Both the position numbers and the translations under genes were made by a program. From Acidobacteriota bacterium (GTDB lineage: Bacteria > Acidobacteriota > Blastocatellia > Pyrinomonadales > Pyrinomonadaceae), in NCBI GenBank assembly GCA_003222975.1, contig QHXN01000016.1:1-62867 (forward strand): 62,867 bases of DNA, given 5' to 3'. This document shows positions 25,487 through 34,319 of the stretch, in pieces (position 1 is the stretch's first letter; each line of letters opens with the position of its first letter). The notes beneath the pieces are model-generated. The model worked only from the letters and a program-made list of their open reading frames with translations, ran no database searches and was not told where the DNA came from.

Positions 25487-26806
25487 ATGATGTTCACCGC
25501 GTCTATCAAGGGCGACACCGAGTCTATCGCGAGCGACGCCGAGCGACCCACGGATACCTGGGAACGACGTTGGCACTGGTGGCTGTTGGCAATCTTCCTT
25601 CTGGCGTTCGCGCTGCGTGCGTATGCCGTCGTGTGCTACCCGGCTGTCCCCGTCACGGACGCGGCACACTACCATCAACTCGCGACCGACCTTGCAAGGG
25701 GCCGCGGCTTTATTTATACCGACACGGGAGTCCCGACGGCGTTCCGCCCCATCGGATACCCGGCATTTCTGGCAGGCATCTACGCCGTCTTCGGCCCCGA
25801 CCCGCGGGCGGCTTACTGGTTCCAAGTAGTGTTGGGCGGCATCACCGTCCTGCTCGTCGCACTCCTCGGGCGGCTGATATTCGGGCGGCGCGAGGCGCTT
25901 TTAAGCGGACTGCTGGCGGCCATCTATCCGGGCTTCATCTGGCTCTCGCGCGTGCTGCTCTCCGAAAACCTGGCGCTGCCGCTGCTGCTCGCGACGCTTT
26001 GCGCGGCGGCTCTCTTGCTGCGCGCGGAGCGCCGACGCTTTCTGTGGGCGGCGGCGCTCGGCGTTCTGCTCGGCCTCGGCGTGCTCGTCCGCAGCAACAA
26101 CTCTCTGATCGTGGCCTTGCTGCTGCTGGGTCTGTTCGTCTCTTTTTGGAAGAGGCGCGAAGGGCGGCGCGCTTACCTGTCGTTGGGGGTCGTCGTCGCA
26201 GTGTTGCTCCTCACGCTGCTGCCCTGGGAAGTCCGCAACTACCGAGTCTTTCATCGCGTGGTGCCGCTCACCACGAACGACGGGATTACTCTGTACGGCG
26301 CTTACTGGCCGCCGCGCGTCGGCTCGAAGAGGATTTACGGCAACGTGCCGGGCCTGGAAGACCCGGCTATCGTCGCGGCCTCACGGGCTGGTGACGAGGC
26401 CGACGTTTCCGGCTACCTCCGGAGGCTGACTCTACAGCGCCTGCGTGAGAATCCACGCTACTACTTTCAACTGCTGCCGGAGAAGCTGTTTTACATGGTG
26501 GCACCGGTTGACTGGGAGACGTTCCCGCACCGCCCCGGCACCGAACGCAGTTTCAACGTAGGCTACGCCTTGTCGTCCGTGCTCGCCTTGTTTGGGTTCT
26601 GGGTTTCGATACGCTGCCGCGTCCCACACCAATGGCTGTTGTGGCCGGGGCCGATCTCTGTGTTGGTGCAGACGCTCATCTTCTACGGCGGGCCGCGTTA
26701 CCGTCTCCCCGCGGAGCCGACGATCATCCTTCTGGCGTCCGTCGGCGTGTCGTGGGTGTTGAGCACGGCCTCGCGGCGGTCGCGCCGCATGCGGGGAAGA
26801 GATTGA
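25487..26806 (+). CDS. GT39/ArnT-like multi-pass membrane glycosyltransferase
   Basis: About 439 residues from ATG 25487 (25490 also possible; a TTG at 25433 is less likely). Several hydrophobic spans are visible, for example WWLLAIFLLAFALRAYAVV near the N-terminus, then the acidic loop VTDAAHYHQLATDLARG expected of GT-C enzymes, and VVLGGITVLLVALLGRLIF. Such enzymes use a lipid-linked sugar at the outer face of the inner membrane. The stop overlaps the next gene's start (TGATG). The role in the pathway is unknown. Confidence 0.82.
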   Translation: MMFTASIKGDTESIASDAERPTDTWERRWHWWLLAIFLLAFALRAYAVVCYPAVPVTDAAHYHQLATDLARGRGFIYTDTGVPTAFRPIGYPAFLAGIYAVFGPDPRAAYWFQVVLGGITVLLVALLGRLIFGRREALLSGLLAAIYPGFIWLSRVLLSENLALPLLLATLCAAALLLRAERRRFLWAAALGVLLGLGVLVRSNNSLIVALLLLGLFVSFWKRREGRRAYLSLGVVVAVLLLTLLPWEVRNYRVFHRVVPLTTNDGITLYGAYWPPRVGSKRIYGNVPGLEDPAIVAASRAGDEADVSGYLRRLTLQRLRENPRYYFQLLPEKLFYMVAPVDWETFPHRPGTERSFNVGYALSSVLALFGFWVSIRCRVPHQWLLWPGPISVLVQTLIFYGGPRYRLPAEPTIILLASVGVSWVLSTASRRSRRMRGRD

Positions 26807-27483
26807 TGGGAGGGGTGCTGAAAAAAATCAGGGCGGTGCTGGCCGCGCCTCCGGAGCCGTTCCTGGTGACGGGGCGCTCGAAGCGTCGAGTTCAGGAGTT
26901 GGTTGACGCGGCGGGCGAGCGCGCCTTCGTCCTCAACGTCGGGGCCGGCTACACGTTCTACGGCCCGCGCGTCGTCAACGTGGACATCTTCGACTCCGGG
27001 ACGACGACGATCATCGCCTCGGCGCTGGCGCTCCCGTTCGCCGACGGCTGCGCCGACCTCGTCGTCCTCCAGGGCGTGCTCGAACACGTCCGCGACGCCG
27101 AGCGCACGCTCTCGGAGTGCTACCGCGTGCTCAAGCCGGGCGGCCTCTTCTACACAGAGATGCCGTTCCTCCAGCCCTACCACGAGTCGCCGATAGACAT
27201 GCGGCGGGCGACGCGGCCAGGTCTGGCGCATCTCTGCGCGCCGCTCGAAGAGGTGGAGTCGGGCATCCACATCGGCCCCGCCTCGGCGATGACCTGGATG
27301 CTGAGGGAGTTGCTGGCCCAACTCATCTCCGGCGGAAGCTTCGACATTTACCGCCGCGTCTCGTCACTCGTCGGCTGGGTCGTCTTCCCGCTGCGCTACG
27401 CCGACTACGCGCTGGAGAGAATCCCGCACCTCGTCACCATCGCAAGCTCGTGCTACTACCTCGGACGGAAGAAACCGGGATGA
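26806..27483 (+). CDS. SAM-dependent methyltransferase
   Basis: 225 residues from ATG 26806, which overlaps the TGA of the membrane protein; the open frame upstream is that gene's shadow. FVLNVGAGYTFYG is motif I, followed by VVNVDIF, LPFADGCADLVVLQGVLEHV and ECYRVLKPGGLFYTEMPF, a Methyltransf_11 pattern. It overlaps the next gene by four bases (ATGA). The likely target is a sugar of the glycan. Confidence 0.88.
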   Translation: MGGVLKKIRAVLAAPPEPFLVTGRSKRRVQELVDAAGERAFVLNVGAGYTFYGPRVVNVDIFDSGTTTIIASALALPFADGCADLVVLQGVLEHVRDAERTLSECYRVLKPGGLFYTEMPFLQPYHESPIDMRRATRPGLAHLCAPLEEVESGIHIGPASAMTWMLRELLAQLISGGSFDIYRRVSSLVGWVVFPLRYADYALERIPHLVTIASSCYYLGRKKPG

Positions 27484-28751
27484 GGTCGGCGGCTGAAGAG
27501 TCCGCTGCCCGGACCGACGCGGCGCGCGCGGGGCGTCAGGTGCGCGTGGCGCACCTGATCGAGTCGCTCGGCGCAGGCGGGGCGGAGCGTCTTCTCTACA
27601 CGAACCTGAAGCACCTCGACGCCGCACGCTTCCGCAGCACCGTGGTCACGGTCTTCGCGCGGCCCGACCACTGGGCCGAGGCGATACGCGGGCTGGGCGT
27701 GCCGGTCGAAAGCCTCGGCTGCCGCAGCCTGCGCGACCTGCCCGCAGGCGTAGCGCGCCTGCGCCGTTGGCTGCGCGCCAACCACACAGACCTCTTGCAC
27801 ACGCACCTCTGGGCGGCGAACGTCATCGGTCGCGTGGCCGGGCGGCTGGCCGGCGTGCCCGTCGTCAGTTCCGTCCACAACCCCGACCACGAGCCGGAGG
27901 CTTGGGAGGACGGCGCGGACGTGAGCCGTTGGAAGCGCCACCTGTCGCTCGCGCTCGACCGCTGGACGGCCCGTGCGGGCTGCGAGCGGATGGTAGCCGT
28001 GAGCGGCTACGTCCGCGGCTGCGCGCACCTGCGTCTGAAGTTCCCACTTGAGCGGATCGAACTTCTCTACAACCCGATTGACACCGACGCGCTCGCGTCT
28101 CGTCCGTCGCGCGGGCGCGAGGAACTGCTCGGCGAGTGCGGTCTTGAAGACGACTCGATAGTGCTCTTGAACGTCGGTCGCGTCTCGCCGCAGAAGGGCC
28201 TCGTCTATGCAGTGCGCGCGATGCCGGCGATACTCGCGCGCCACCCTTCTGCGCAACTCGTCTCCGCCGGCCCGACACCCGACTCGGCCTGGCTCGAAAG
28301 GTTGAAGGCGGAGGCCGACGCGCTCGGCGTGGCCGGGCGCGTCCACTTCCTCGGCGCGCGCCGCGACGTGACAGACCTCCTGCGCGCCTGCGACCTCTTC
28401 GTCTTCCCGTCGCTCTACGAGGGGCTGGGTATCGCGCTCATCGAGGCGATGGCCGCGGGCCGTGCGTGCGTAGCGACGGACACGGGGCCGATACCCGAAG
28501 TCGTGACGCACGGCGTGGACGGGTGGCTCGTGCCGCCGGGCGACGCCGACAAACTCGCCGACGCCGTCTGCGCGCTTCTGGACGACCCCGCGCGCCGCGA
28601 GGCGTTGGGACGCGCCGCCGCGTCGTCGGCACTCGCGCGCTTCCAGCCGCAGGCGTCCGCCGACGAGCTGGCGAGGATTTACGAGTCGGTCGTCGCGCGC
28701 GCGCGCGGCGGCGAGGCGCACGAAATGACGCGGTGGCCGGCGGGGGAGTAG
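27480..28751 (+). CDS. Glycosyltransferase family 4
   Basis: 423 residues from ATG 27480, overlapping the methyltransferase stop by four bases. VRVAHLIESLGAGGAERLLYTNL starts the acceptor domain; VLLNVGRVSPQKGLVYAVRAM, VHFLGARRDVTDLLRACDLFVFPSLYEGLGIALIEAMAAG and ATDTGPIPEVV form the donor domain with the EX7E glutamates. A canonical retaining GT4. It ends immediately before the next start. Confidence 0.93.
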   Translation: MRSAAEESAARTDAARAGRQVRVAHLIESLGAGGAERLLYTNLKHLDAARFRSTVVTVFARPDHWAEAIRGLGVPVESLGCRSLRDLPAGVARLRRWLRANHTDLLHTHLWAANVIGRVAGRLAGVPVVSSVHNPDHEPEAWEDGADVSRWKRHLSLALDRWTARAGCERMVAVSGYVRGCAHLRLKFPLERIELLYNPIDTDALASRPSRGREELLGECGLEDDSIVLLNVGRVSPQKGLVYAVRAMPAILARHPSAQLVSAGPTPDSAWLERLKAEADALGVAGRVHFLGARRDVTDLLRACDLFVFPSLYEGLGIALIEAMAAGRACVATDTGPIPEVVTHGVDGWLVPPGDADKLADAVCALLDDPARREALGRAAASSALARFQPQASADELARIYESVVARARGGEAHEMTRWPAGE

Positions 28752-30062
28752 ATGCGAACCCTCTACATCTGTTACTTCGGCTTGCGCGAGCCGCTCGTCG
28801 AGACGCAGGTCTTGCCGTACCTGCGCGAACTGAGCGGCAGGGGCGTCGGCGTCCAGTTGCTCACGTTCGAGCCGGACGTGCGCCGCCGTTGGCCGGGGCG
28901 CGAACTCGAAGAGGAGCGGGCGCGTCTGAGGGCCGAAGGCATCGAGTGGTTCTGCCTCCCGTATCACAAGCGACCGACAGTCCCGGCCACCGTCTACGAC
29001 ATCCTCGCGGGCGCGTGGTTCGCGGCGCGGCTCGTGCGGCGCGCGCGGCTCGACGTGCTGCACGCGCGCGCGCACGTGCCGCTCGCGATGGCGCTCGTCG
29101 CACGCCTCTTCGCACCCGCGCGCCTCATCTTCGACATACGCGGGCTGATGGCCGAGGAGTATGCCGACGCGGGCGTCTGGTCGGAGAAGTCTCTGCCCTA
29201 CCGCGCGGTGAAGCGGCTGGAGCGCGCCGGCCTGCGCCGCGCAGACCAGATCGTTGTGCTGACGCGGCGGATGCGCGACTGGCTCGTCGCCGAGAGAACG
29301 GTCGGCGGCGAGAGCGTCACAGTCATCCCTTGCTGCGTGGACTTCTCACGCTACGGCGGACGTGACGAGTCGGCGACGGACGAAGAGGAGGAGGCGTCCG
29401 ACGCCGATGAAGAGGCGGGCGGCATGCGCTCTGATGAGACCGAGGGCGGCGGGCGCTTTTGTGAGACGGAGGGCGGGCGCTTCGAGGTCGTGTACGCCGG
29501 CTCGGTGACGGGCCTCTACATGCTGGAGGAGATGGGCCGCTTTTTCGCCTGCTTGCGCGCGCGCGAGCCGCGCGCCTTGTTGCGCGTGCTGACCACGTCG
29601 TCGCATGAAGAGGCCGCGGCGGTCTTGCGGCGCGCGGGGCTGAATTCTGAAGACTTCCGGATCGGGGGCGTGCCCGCCGCGGAAGTCCCGTGCTACTTGA
29701 AGCGCGCGCGGCTCGGACTCTCGTTTCGCAAGCCGACCTTCTCGCAGATCGCGGCCTCGCCGACGAAGATCGCGGAGTACCTCGCCGCCGGCCTCCCCGT
29801 CGTCAGCAACGCGGGCATCGGGGACACCGACGAGTTGCTCGCAGGCGAGCGCGTCGGCGTGCTCGTGCGCGAGTTCACGCGCGAGGAGTACGCGCGCGCT
29901 GCCGAAGACGCGCTGAAGCTCGCGGGCGAGCCGGGTGTCGGCGAACGCTGCGCCGCCGCGGCGCGCAGGCATTTCGACCTGGCGGCGGTCGGCGGCGCGC
30001 GTTACCTTGAAGTCTACCGACGGCTCGAAAGGGCGCGCGGCGAGCGCGCCGAGACTGTGTGA
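28752..30062 (+). CDS. Glycosyltransferase family 4 with acidic inter-domain insert
   Basis: 436 residues, starting on the base after the previous stop. The N-terminal domain runs from TLYICYFGLREPLVETQVLPYL to VTVIPCCVDFSRY; the C-terminal domain from FEVVYAGSVTGLYMLEEM to TKIAEYLAAGLPVVSNAGIGDTDELL. Between them, about residues 204-241, is an insert rich in Asp, Glu and Gly (for example TDEEEEASDADEEAGG) not expected in the family, likely a flexible linker. The catalytic domain otherwise looks intact. Confidence 0.85.
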   Translation: MRTLYICYFGLREPLVETQVLPYLRELSGRGVGVQLLTFEPDVRRRWPGRELEEERARLRAEGIEWFCLPYHKRPTVPATVYDILAGAWFAARLVRRARLDVLHARAHVPLAMALVARLFAPARLIFDIRGLMAEEYADAGVWSEKSLPYRAVKRLERAGLRRADQIVVLTRRMRDWLVAERTVGGESVTVIPCCVDFSRYGGRDESATDEEEEASDADEEAGGMRSDETEGGGRFCETEGGRFEVVYAGSVTGLYMLEEMGRFFACLRAREPRALLRVLTTSSHEEAAAVLRRAGLNSEDFRIGGVPAAEVPCYLKRARLGLSFRKPTFSQIAASPTKIAEYLAAGLPVVSNAGIGDTDELLAGERVGVLVREFTREEYARAAEDALKLAGEPGVGERCAAAARRHFDLAAVGGARYLEVYRRLERARGERAETV

Positions 30063-30092
30063 AGCCGCGCCGCCGGGAACGCAGTATCGCGG

Positions 30093-30122
30093 TTCGCCAA
30101 GCCATCGGCTTCCGTGTAGAAT
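30093..30122 (+). promoter_or_regulatory. Weak promoter candidate
   Basis: TTCGCC at 30093-30098 and TAGAAT at 30117-30122, 18 bases apart, lie in the 110-base gap before the glycosyltransferase at 30173. The -10 matches well, the -35 poorly. Confidence 0.3.
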
Positions 30123-30172
30123 ATCCCTTTCGGCGAACCACGGCCCTCAAGATTAGCGACGATAACCGAGAC

Positions 30173-31297
30173 ATGCGCCTGCTTGCATTTGTGCCCAGCG
30201 TCCACGACACGAACCCGAGCCAGCGCTTCCGCATAGAGCAGTGGGAGCCGCTGCTGCGGCGTCGCGGCGTCGAGGTCACTTTCAAGCCCTTCGAGTCGGC
30301 GGAGCTTCACGCGGTGCTGTACAAGCCGGGGATGGTCGGGCAGAAGTTGCGTCACGTCGCGAGCGCGTTTGCGCGCCGCGCGTCGGAGGTGCGCGGCCTG
30401 CGCGACTTCGACGCCGTCTATGTCCTGCGCGAGATGGCGCTGCTCGGCCCGCCGCTCTTCGAGCGCTGGCTGGCGCGCTCGGGCGTGCCCTTCGTCTTCG
30501 ACTTCGACGACGCGGTCTTCGTCCCTTACGTCAGCCCCGCGAACGGCTACCTGAGCTACCTCAAGTTCCCCGGCAAGACTCGAACCATCTGCCGCCTCGC
30601 GGCGCACGTCATGGCCGGCAACTCTTATCTGGCGGACTACGCGCGGCAGGTCAACGACCGGGTGACGGTCGTCCCGACGACGATTGACATGACAAAGTAT
30701 ACAGTCGAGGAAAGGGAGGCGAACGACCCGCCGGTCATCGGCTGGAGCGGCAGCTACAGCACCGCGCAGCACCTCGACACGCTCAGGCCCGCGCTCCGGC
30801 GGCTGGCGCGCGCCGAGCGCTTCCGCCTGCGCGTCATCGGCGCGCCTGGCTACCGTATCGAGGGCGTTGACGTGGAGGCGATGCCGTGGAGGGCCGAGAC
30901 GGAGGTCGCAGAACTGCGGCGCATTGACGTCGGCGTGATGCCTTTGCCGGACGAACCTTGGAGCCGCGGCAAGTGCGGGCTGAAGGCGCTCCAGTACATG
31001 GCGCTCAGCATCCCGACCGTGTGCTCGCCCGTCGGCGTCAACACGGAGATCGTCCGGGAGGGCGAGAACGGCCACCTGGCCTCAACCGAAGACGAGTGGG
31101 TCGAAAAACTCTCGCGCCTTCTGCGCTCCGCCGACGCGCGTCGGCGCTTGGGCCGCGCGGGGCGCGCGACCGTCGAGGCACACTACTCAGCCGCGGGCCA
31201 AGCGCCGCGCGTCTTCCAGATCATCGAGTCGGTCGTGCGCGAGGCGAAGGAGAGCCGCGCGCGCGCGCGCGACCGGCAGTCAGTCCCGCTGAGTTGA
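30173..31297 (+). CDS. Glycosyltransferase (GT4-like)
   Basis: 374 residues from ATG 30173; the frame is open from 30059 but the added residues cover the promoter-like gap. LLAFVPSVHDTNPSQRFRIEQW, VFDFDDAVFVPY, VPTTIDMTKY and PPVIGWSGSYSTAQHL define a GT4-type fold, ending with GKCGLKALQYMALSIPTVCSPVGVNTEIV. The C-terminus holds a (CG)8 run at 31256-31271 encoding Arg-Ala repeats. The substrate is unknown. Confidence 0.85.
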   Translation: MRLLAFVPSVHDTNPSQRFRIEQWEPLLRRRGVEVTFKPFESAELHAVLYKPGMVGQKLRHVASAFARRASEVRGLRDFDAVYVLREMALLGPPLFERWLARSGVPFVFDFDDAVFVPYVSPANGYLSYLKFPGKTRTICRLAAHVMAGNSYLADYARQVNDRVTVVPTTIDMTKYTVEEREANDPPVIGWSGSYSTAQHLDTLRPALRRLARAERFRLRVIGAPGYRIEGVDVEAMPWRAETEVAELRRIDVGVMPLPDEPWSRGKCGLKALQYMALSIPTVCSPVGVNTEIVREGENGHLASTEDEWVEKLSRLLRSADARRRLGRAGRATVEAHYSAAGQAPRVFQIIESVVREAKESRARARDRQSVPLS

Positions 31298-31355
31298 TTC
31301 CGGTTCGACTATGGACTCGACCGACGGGCGAGCGATCAAGGGCAGACAGTCGTCT

Positions 31356-32480
31356 ATGGAAAAGATGAACGTACTTGTGACGGGCGGCGCGGGCTTCATC
31401 GGCTCGCACCTCGTTGACGCGCTCGTCGGGCGCGGCCACCGCGTGCGCGTGCTCGATGCTTTAGTCCCGCAAGTGCACGGCGAGGCGGGCGCGCCGCAGT
31501 ATCTGAACCCGGAGGCGGAGTTCGTGCGCGCCGACGTGTGCGACGCCGCGGCGGTCAGCCGCGCGCTCGAAGGCGTTGACGTGGTTTACCACGAGGCGGC
31601 GGAGGTCGGCGTCGGGCAGTCCATGTACGAGATACGTCGCTACGTCGGCGCGAACGACATGGGGACCGCGACGCTCCTCGAATCGCTGGTCAACAGACGC
31701 GGGCGCGTGCGCAAGCTGGTCGTCGCCTCCTCCATGTCCATCTACGGCGAGGGCGCCTACCGCTGCGCTGGGTGCGGCGTCGTCCACGCGAAGCTACGCC
31801 CGGCGGCGCAGTTGCGCGAGCGCCGCTGGGAGGTCGAGTGCCCGGCCTGCGGCGAGGAGCTGCGGCCCGCGCCGACCGGCGAAGACAAGCCGCTCTTCCC
31901 GACTTCCGTGTACGCGGTCACGAAGCAGGATCAGGAGCAGTTCTCGCTCGTCGTCGGTCGCGCCTACGACATCCCCACGGTGGCGCTGCGCTACTTCAAC
32001 GTCTATGGCACGCGCCAGGCGCTCTCGAACCCTTACACGGGCGTCTGCGCCATCTTCTCCTCGCGCCTGCTGAACGAACAGGCCCCCGTGGTCTTCGAGG
32101 ACGGCGGGCAGACGCGCGACTTCGTGCACGTGAGCGACATTGTGCAGGCGAACCTCCTCGCCCTTGAGACCGACCGCGCCGACTACACGGCGGTCAACGT
32201 CGGCACGGGCCGCGCGACTTCGATTAACGAGGTGTCGCGCCTGCTCGCCGAGGGCCTCGGCAAAGACCTCAAGCCGGAGGTCACGGGGAAGTATCGCGAG
32301 GGCGACATACGCCACTGCGTCGCCGACATCACGCGCGCGCGCAGCCTCCTCGGCTACGAGCCGCGCGTGACGCTCGAAGCGGGCATTCCCGAACTGCTCG
32401 AATGGGTCAGGCGTCAGGAAGCCGCCGACGGTGTCGAGCGCGCGACCGCAGAGCTGGAGAGCCGGCAGCTCGTCCGCTGA
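31356..32480 (+). CDS. NAD-dependent sugar epimerase with four-Cys insert (dTDP-rhamnose 4-epimerase-like)
   Basis: 374 residues from ATG 31356; ATG 31311 and 31365 are alternatives. [18 protein letters not shown] binds NAD; SSMSIYGEG and Tyr186 with Lys190 in SVYAVTK are the catalytic set. Between them is an insert with Cys137, Cys140, Cys162 and Cys165 (CAGC and CPAC), a zinc-ribbon-like pair of knuckles. As I recall, a similar insert occurs in epimerases annotated as dTDP-L-rhamnose 4-epimerases; that function would fit dTDP-sugar genes at 38.8-40.1 kb but is not proven. Confidence 0.85.
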   Translation: MEKMNVLVTGGAGFIGSHLVDALVGRGHRVRVLDALVPQVHGEAGAPQYLNPEAEFVRADVCDAAAVSRALEGVDVVYHEAAEVGVGQSMYEIRRYVGANDMGTATLLESLVNRRGRVRKLVVASSMSIYGEGAYRCAGCGVVHAKLRPAAQLRERRWEVECPACGEELRPAPTGEDKPLFPTSVYAVTKQDQEQFSLVVGRAYDIPTVALRYFNVYGTRQALSNPYTGVCAIFSSRLLNEQAPVVFEDGGQTRDFVHVSDIVQANLLALETDRADYTAVNVGTGRATSINEVSRLLAEGLGKDLKPEVTGKYREGDIRHCVADITRARSLLGYEPRVTLEAGIPELLEWVRRQEAADGVERATAELESRQLVR

Positions 32481-32576
32481 GCGACGACTGCCGCGCCGCG
32501 CGCCTGGGCGCTCCGGGCCGGGGCGGCGAGGTTGGCAAACACGGGCCGCGTTTATTAAAGTTATCGTCTGCGTTTT

Positions 32577-34280
32577 ATGTACATCTTAGGTCTCACCACA
32601 CTGGGCGATTCGGCGGCGACGCTGATTAAAGACGGCGAGATAATTGCCGCGGCGGAGGAGGAACGCTTCTCGCGCGTCAAGCACCACAGCGGCTTCCCCT
32701 ACGAGGCCGTGCAGTATTGTCTGGAAGAGGCGGGCATCCAGATCGCCGGCGTGGCGCACGCGGCGCTTTACTGGAAGCCCTGGGTGCTTCGGCACAAGGC
32801 GATGCAGGCTTTGAAGTCGGCCCTCATCTCGCGCGATATGTTCCGCGCGCGCGTTGACCGCGGCGTCTCGCAGGTGAGCGAGAGCTATCTCGGAATGCTC
32901 CGACACCCGCAGCGCCTGCGCCAACACTTCGGGCCGAGCGACTTCAAGTTCCATTTCCTCGAACACCACCAGTGCCACGCTGCCAGCGCCTTCTTCGTCT
33001 CGCCGTTCGAGCGCGCCGCCATCCTGACGATGGACGGCACGGGCGAGGACACGACGACGATGTTCTCCGTCGGCGAGGGGCGGCGCGTGCGCCCCGTCAA
33101 GCGCATCAAGCTGCCGCACTCTCTGGGTCAGTTCTACTCGGCGGTCACCAACTTCCTCGGCTTCGACATGTTCGCCGGCGACGAGTGGAAGGTGATGGGA
33201 CTGGCCGCCTACGGCGAGCCGGAGTTCTACGACTTCTTCTCGCGCCGCGTGCTCATGAAGAACGGCGATAACGACTTCCACCTCGACATCCGCGTGCTTG
33301 ACCACCACCTCGCCAAGCACTACCGCTTCGGCGGGGAACTCATCAAGGCTTTGGGGCCGCCGCGCCGTCCCGACGAAGAGATCGACGAGCGCCACCAGAA
33401 CATCGCCGCCAGCGCGCAGCGCGTGCTCGAAGACACAGTGCTCCACCTGCTGCGCGGCCTGCACGAACAGACGGGCCTCGAAGACTTGTGCCTCGCGGGC
33501 GGGTGTGCCTTCAACTCCGTGATGAACGGGCGCATCATGACCGAGACGCCCTTCCGCCGTTTCTTCATCCAGCCGGCAGCGGGCGACGCCGGATGCTCGC
33601 TCGGCGCGGCGCTCTTAGTCCACCATCAGAAGCTCGGCGGCGCGCGCGGCTTCGTGATGGAGCACGCCTACTACGGGCCTTCATTCAGCAGTGAGGAATG
33701 CGCGGCGGCGCTCGACGCGGCGGGCTTGAAGTACGAGACTTTGCCGGACGAGGAGATGCTGCCGCGCGTGGCGCGCATGATCGCGGGCGGGGCCATCGTC
33801 GGATGGTTCCAGGGGCGGATGGAATTCGGGCCGCGCGCGCTGGGCAACCGGAGCTTTCTGGCCGACCCGCGCCGCGCGGACATGCGCGAGCTTCTGAATA
33901 AGAAGGTGAAGCTGCGCGAGTGGTTTCGCCCCCTCGCCCCCTCGATGCTCGAAGAGGCCGCCGAAGAAGTCTTCGGTCGCCCGCACTACGACCCGTTCAT
34001 GATTACGGTGCTCGACGTCGCCGAAGACCAGCGGGCGCGCATCCCGGCGGTCGTGCACGTGGACGGCACGGCCAGGCCGCAGACCGTCAGCCGCCGCGTC
34101 AACCCGCGCTACTGGAATCTCATTAATCACTTCGCCGAGTTGACCGGCGTGCCGATGCTTCTGAACACCTCCTTCAACATTCAGGAGCCTATCGTTTGCA
34201 GCCCCCGCGACGCCATCAAGACGTTTCAGGGGGCCAGCTTTGAAACGCTGGTCTTAGAGAATCATCTGGTAGTTCGCTGA
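32577..34280 (+). CDS. Carbamoyltransferase, NodU/CmcH family
   Basis: 567 residues. It opens ILGLTTLGDSAATLIKDGEIIAAAEEERFSR as in this family; HHQCHAASAFF and LTMDGTGEDTTTMF form the ATPase/kinase-like N-domain, LAGGCAFNSVMNG the middle, and GRMEFGPRALGNRSFLADPR with LNTSFNIQEPIV the C-domain. These enzymes put a carbamoyl group from carbamoyl phosphate on a sugar hydroxyl. It follows a 96-base gap and is a decoration enzyme for the glycan. Confidence 0.94.
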   Translation: MYILGLTTLGDSAATLIKDGEIIAAAEEERFSRVKHHSGFPYEAVQYCLEEAGIQIAGVAHAALYWKPWVLRHKAMQALKSALISRDMFRARVDRGVSQVSESYLGMLRHPQRLRQHFGPSDFKFHFLEHHQCHAASAFFVSPFERAAILTMDGTGEDTTTMFSVGEGRRVRPVKRIKLPHSLGQFYSAVTNFLGFDMFAGDEWKVMGLAAYGEPEFYDFFSRRVLMKNGDNDFHLDIRVLDHHLAKHYRFGGELIKALGPPRRPDEEIDERHQNIAASAQRVLEDTVLHLLRGLHEQTGLEDLCLAGGCAFNSVMNGRIMTETPFRRFFIQPAAGDAGCSLGAALLVHHQKLGGARGFVMEHAYYGPSFSSEECAAALDAAGLKYETLPDEEMLPRVARMIAGGAIVGWFQGRMEFGPRALGNRSFLADPRRADMRELLNKKVKLREWFRPLAPSMLEEAAEEVFGRPHYDPFMITVLDVAEDQRARIPAVVHVDGTARPQTVSRRVNPRYWNLINHFAELTGVPMLLNTSFNIQEPIVCSPRDAIKTFQGASFETLVLENHLVVR

Positions 34281-34319
34281 GCACGGGCCGGGGCCGCCCG
34301 CCCGGCGCATGATTTAAAC

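Noticed and set aside
27456..29075. Minus-strand open frame of 539 codons
   Set aside because: Antisense to two convincing GT4 genes; low-complexity Arg/Ala/Val content.
31256..31271. (CG)8 run with Z-DNA potential
   Set aside because: Explained by Arg-Ala codons in a GC-biased gene end; similar but shorter runs occur elsewhere in the window.
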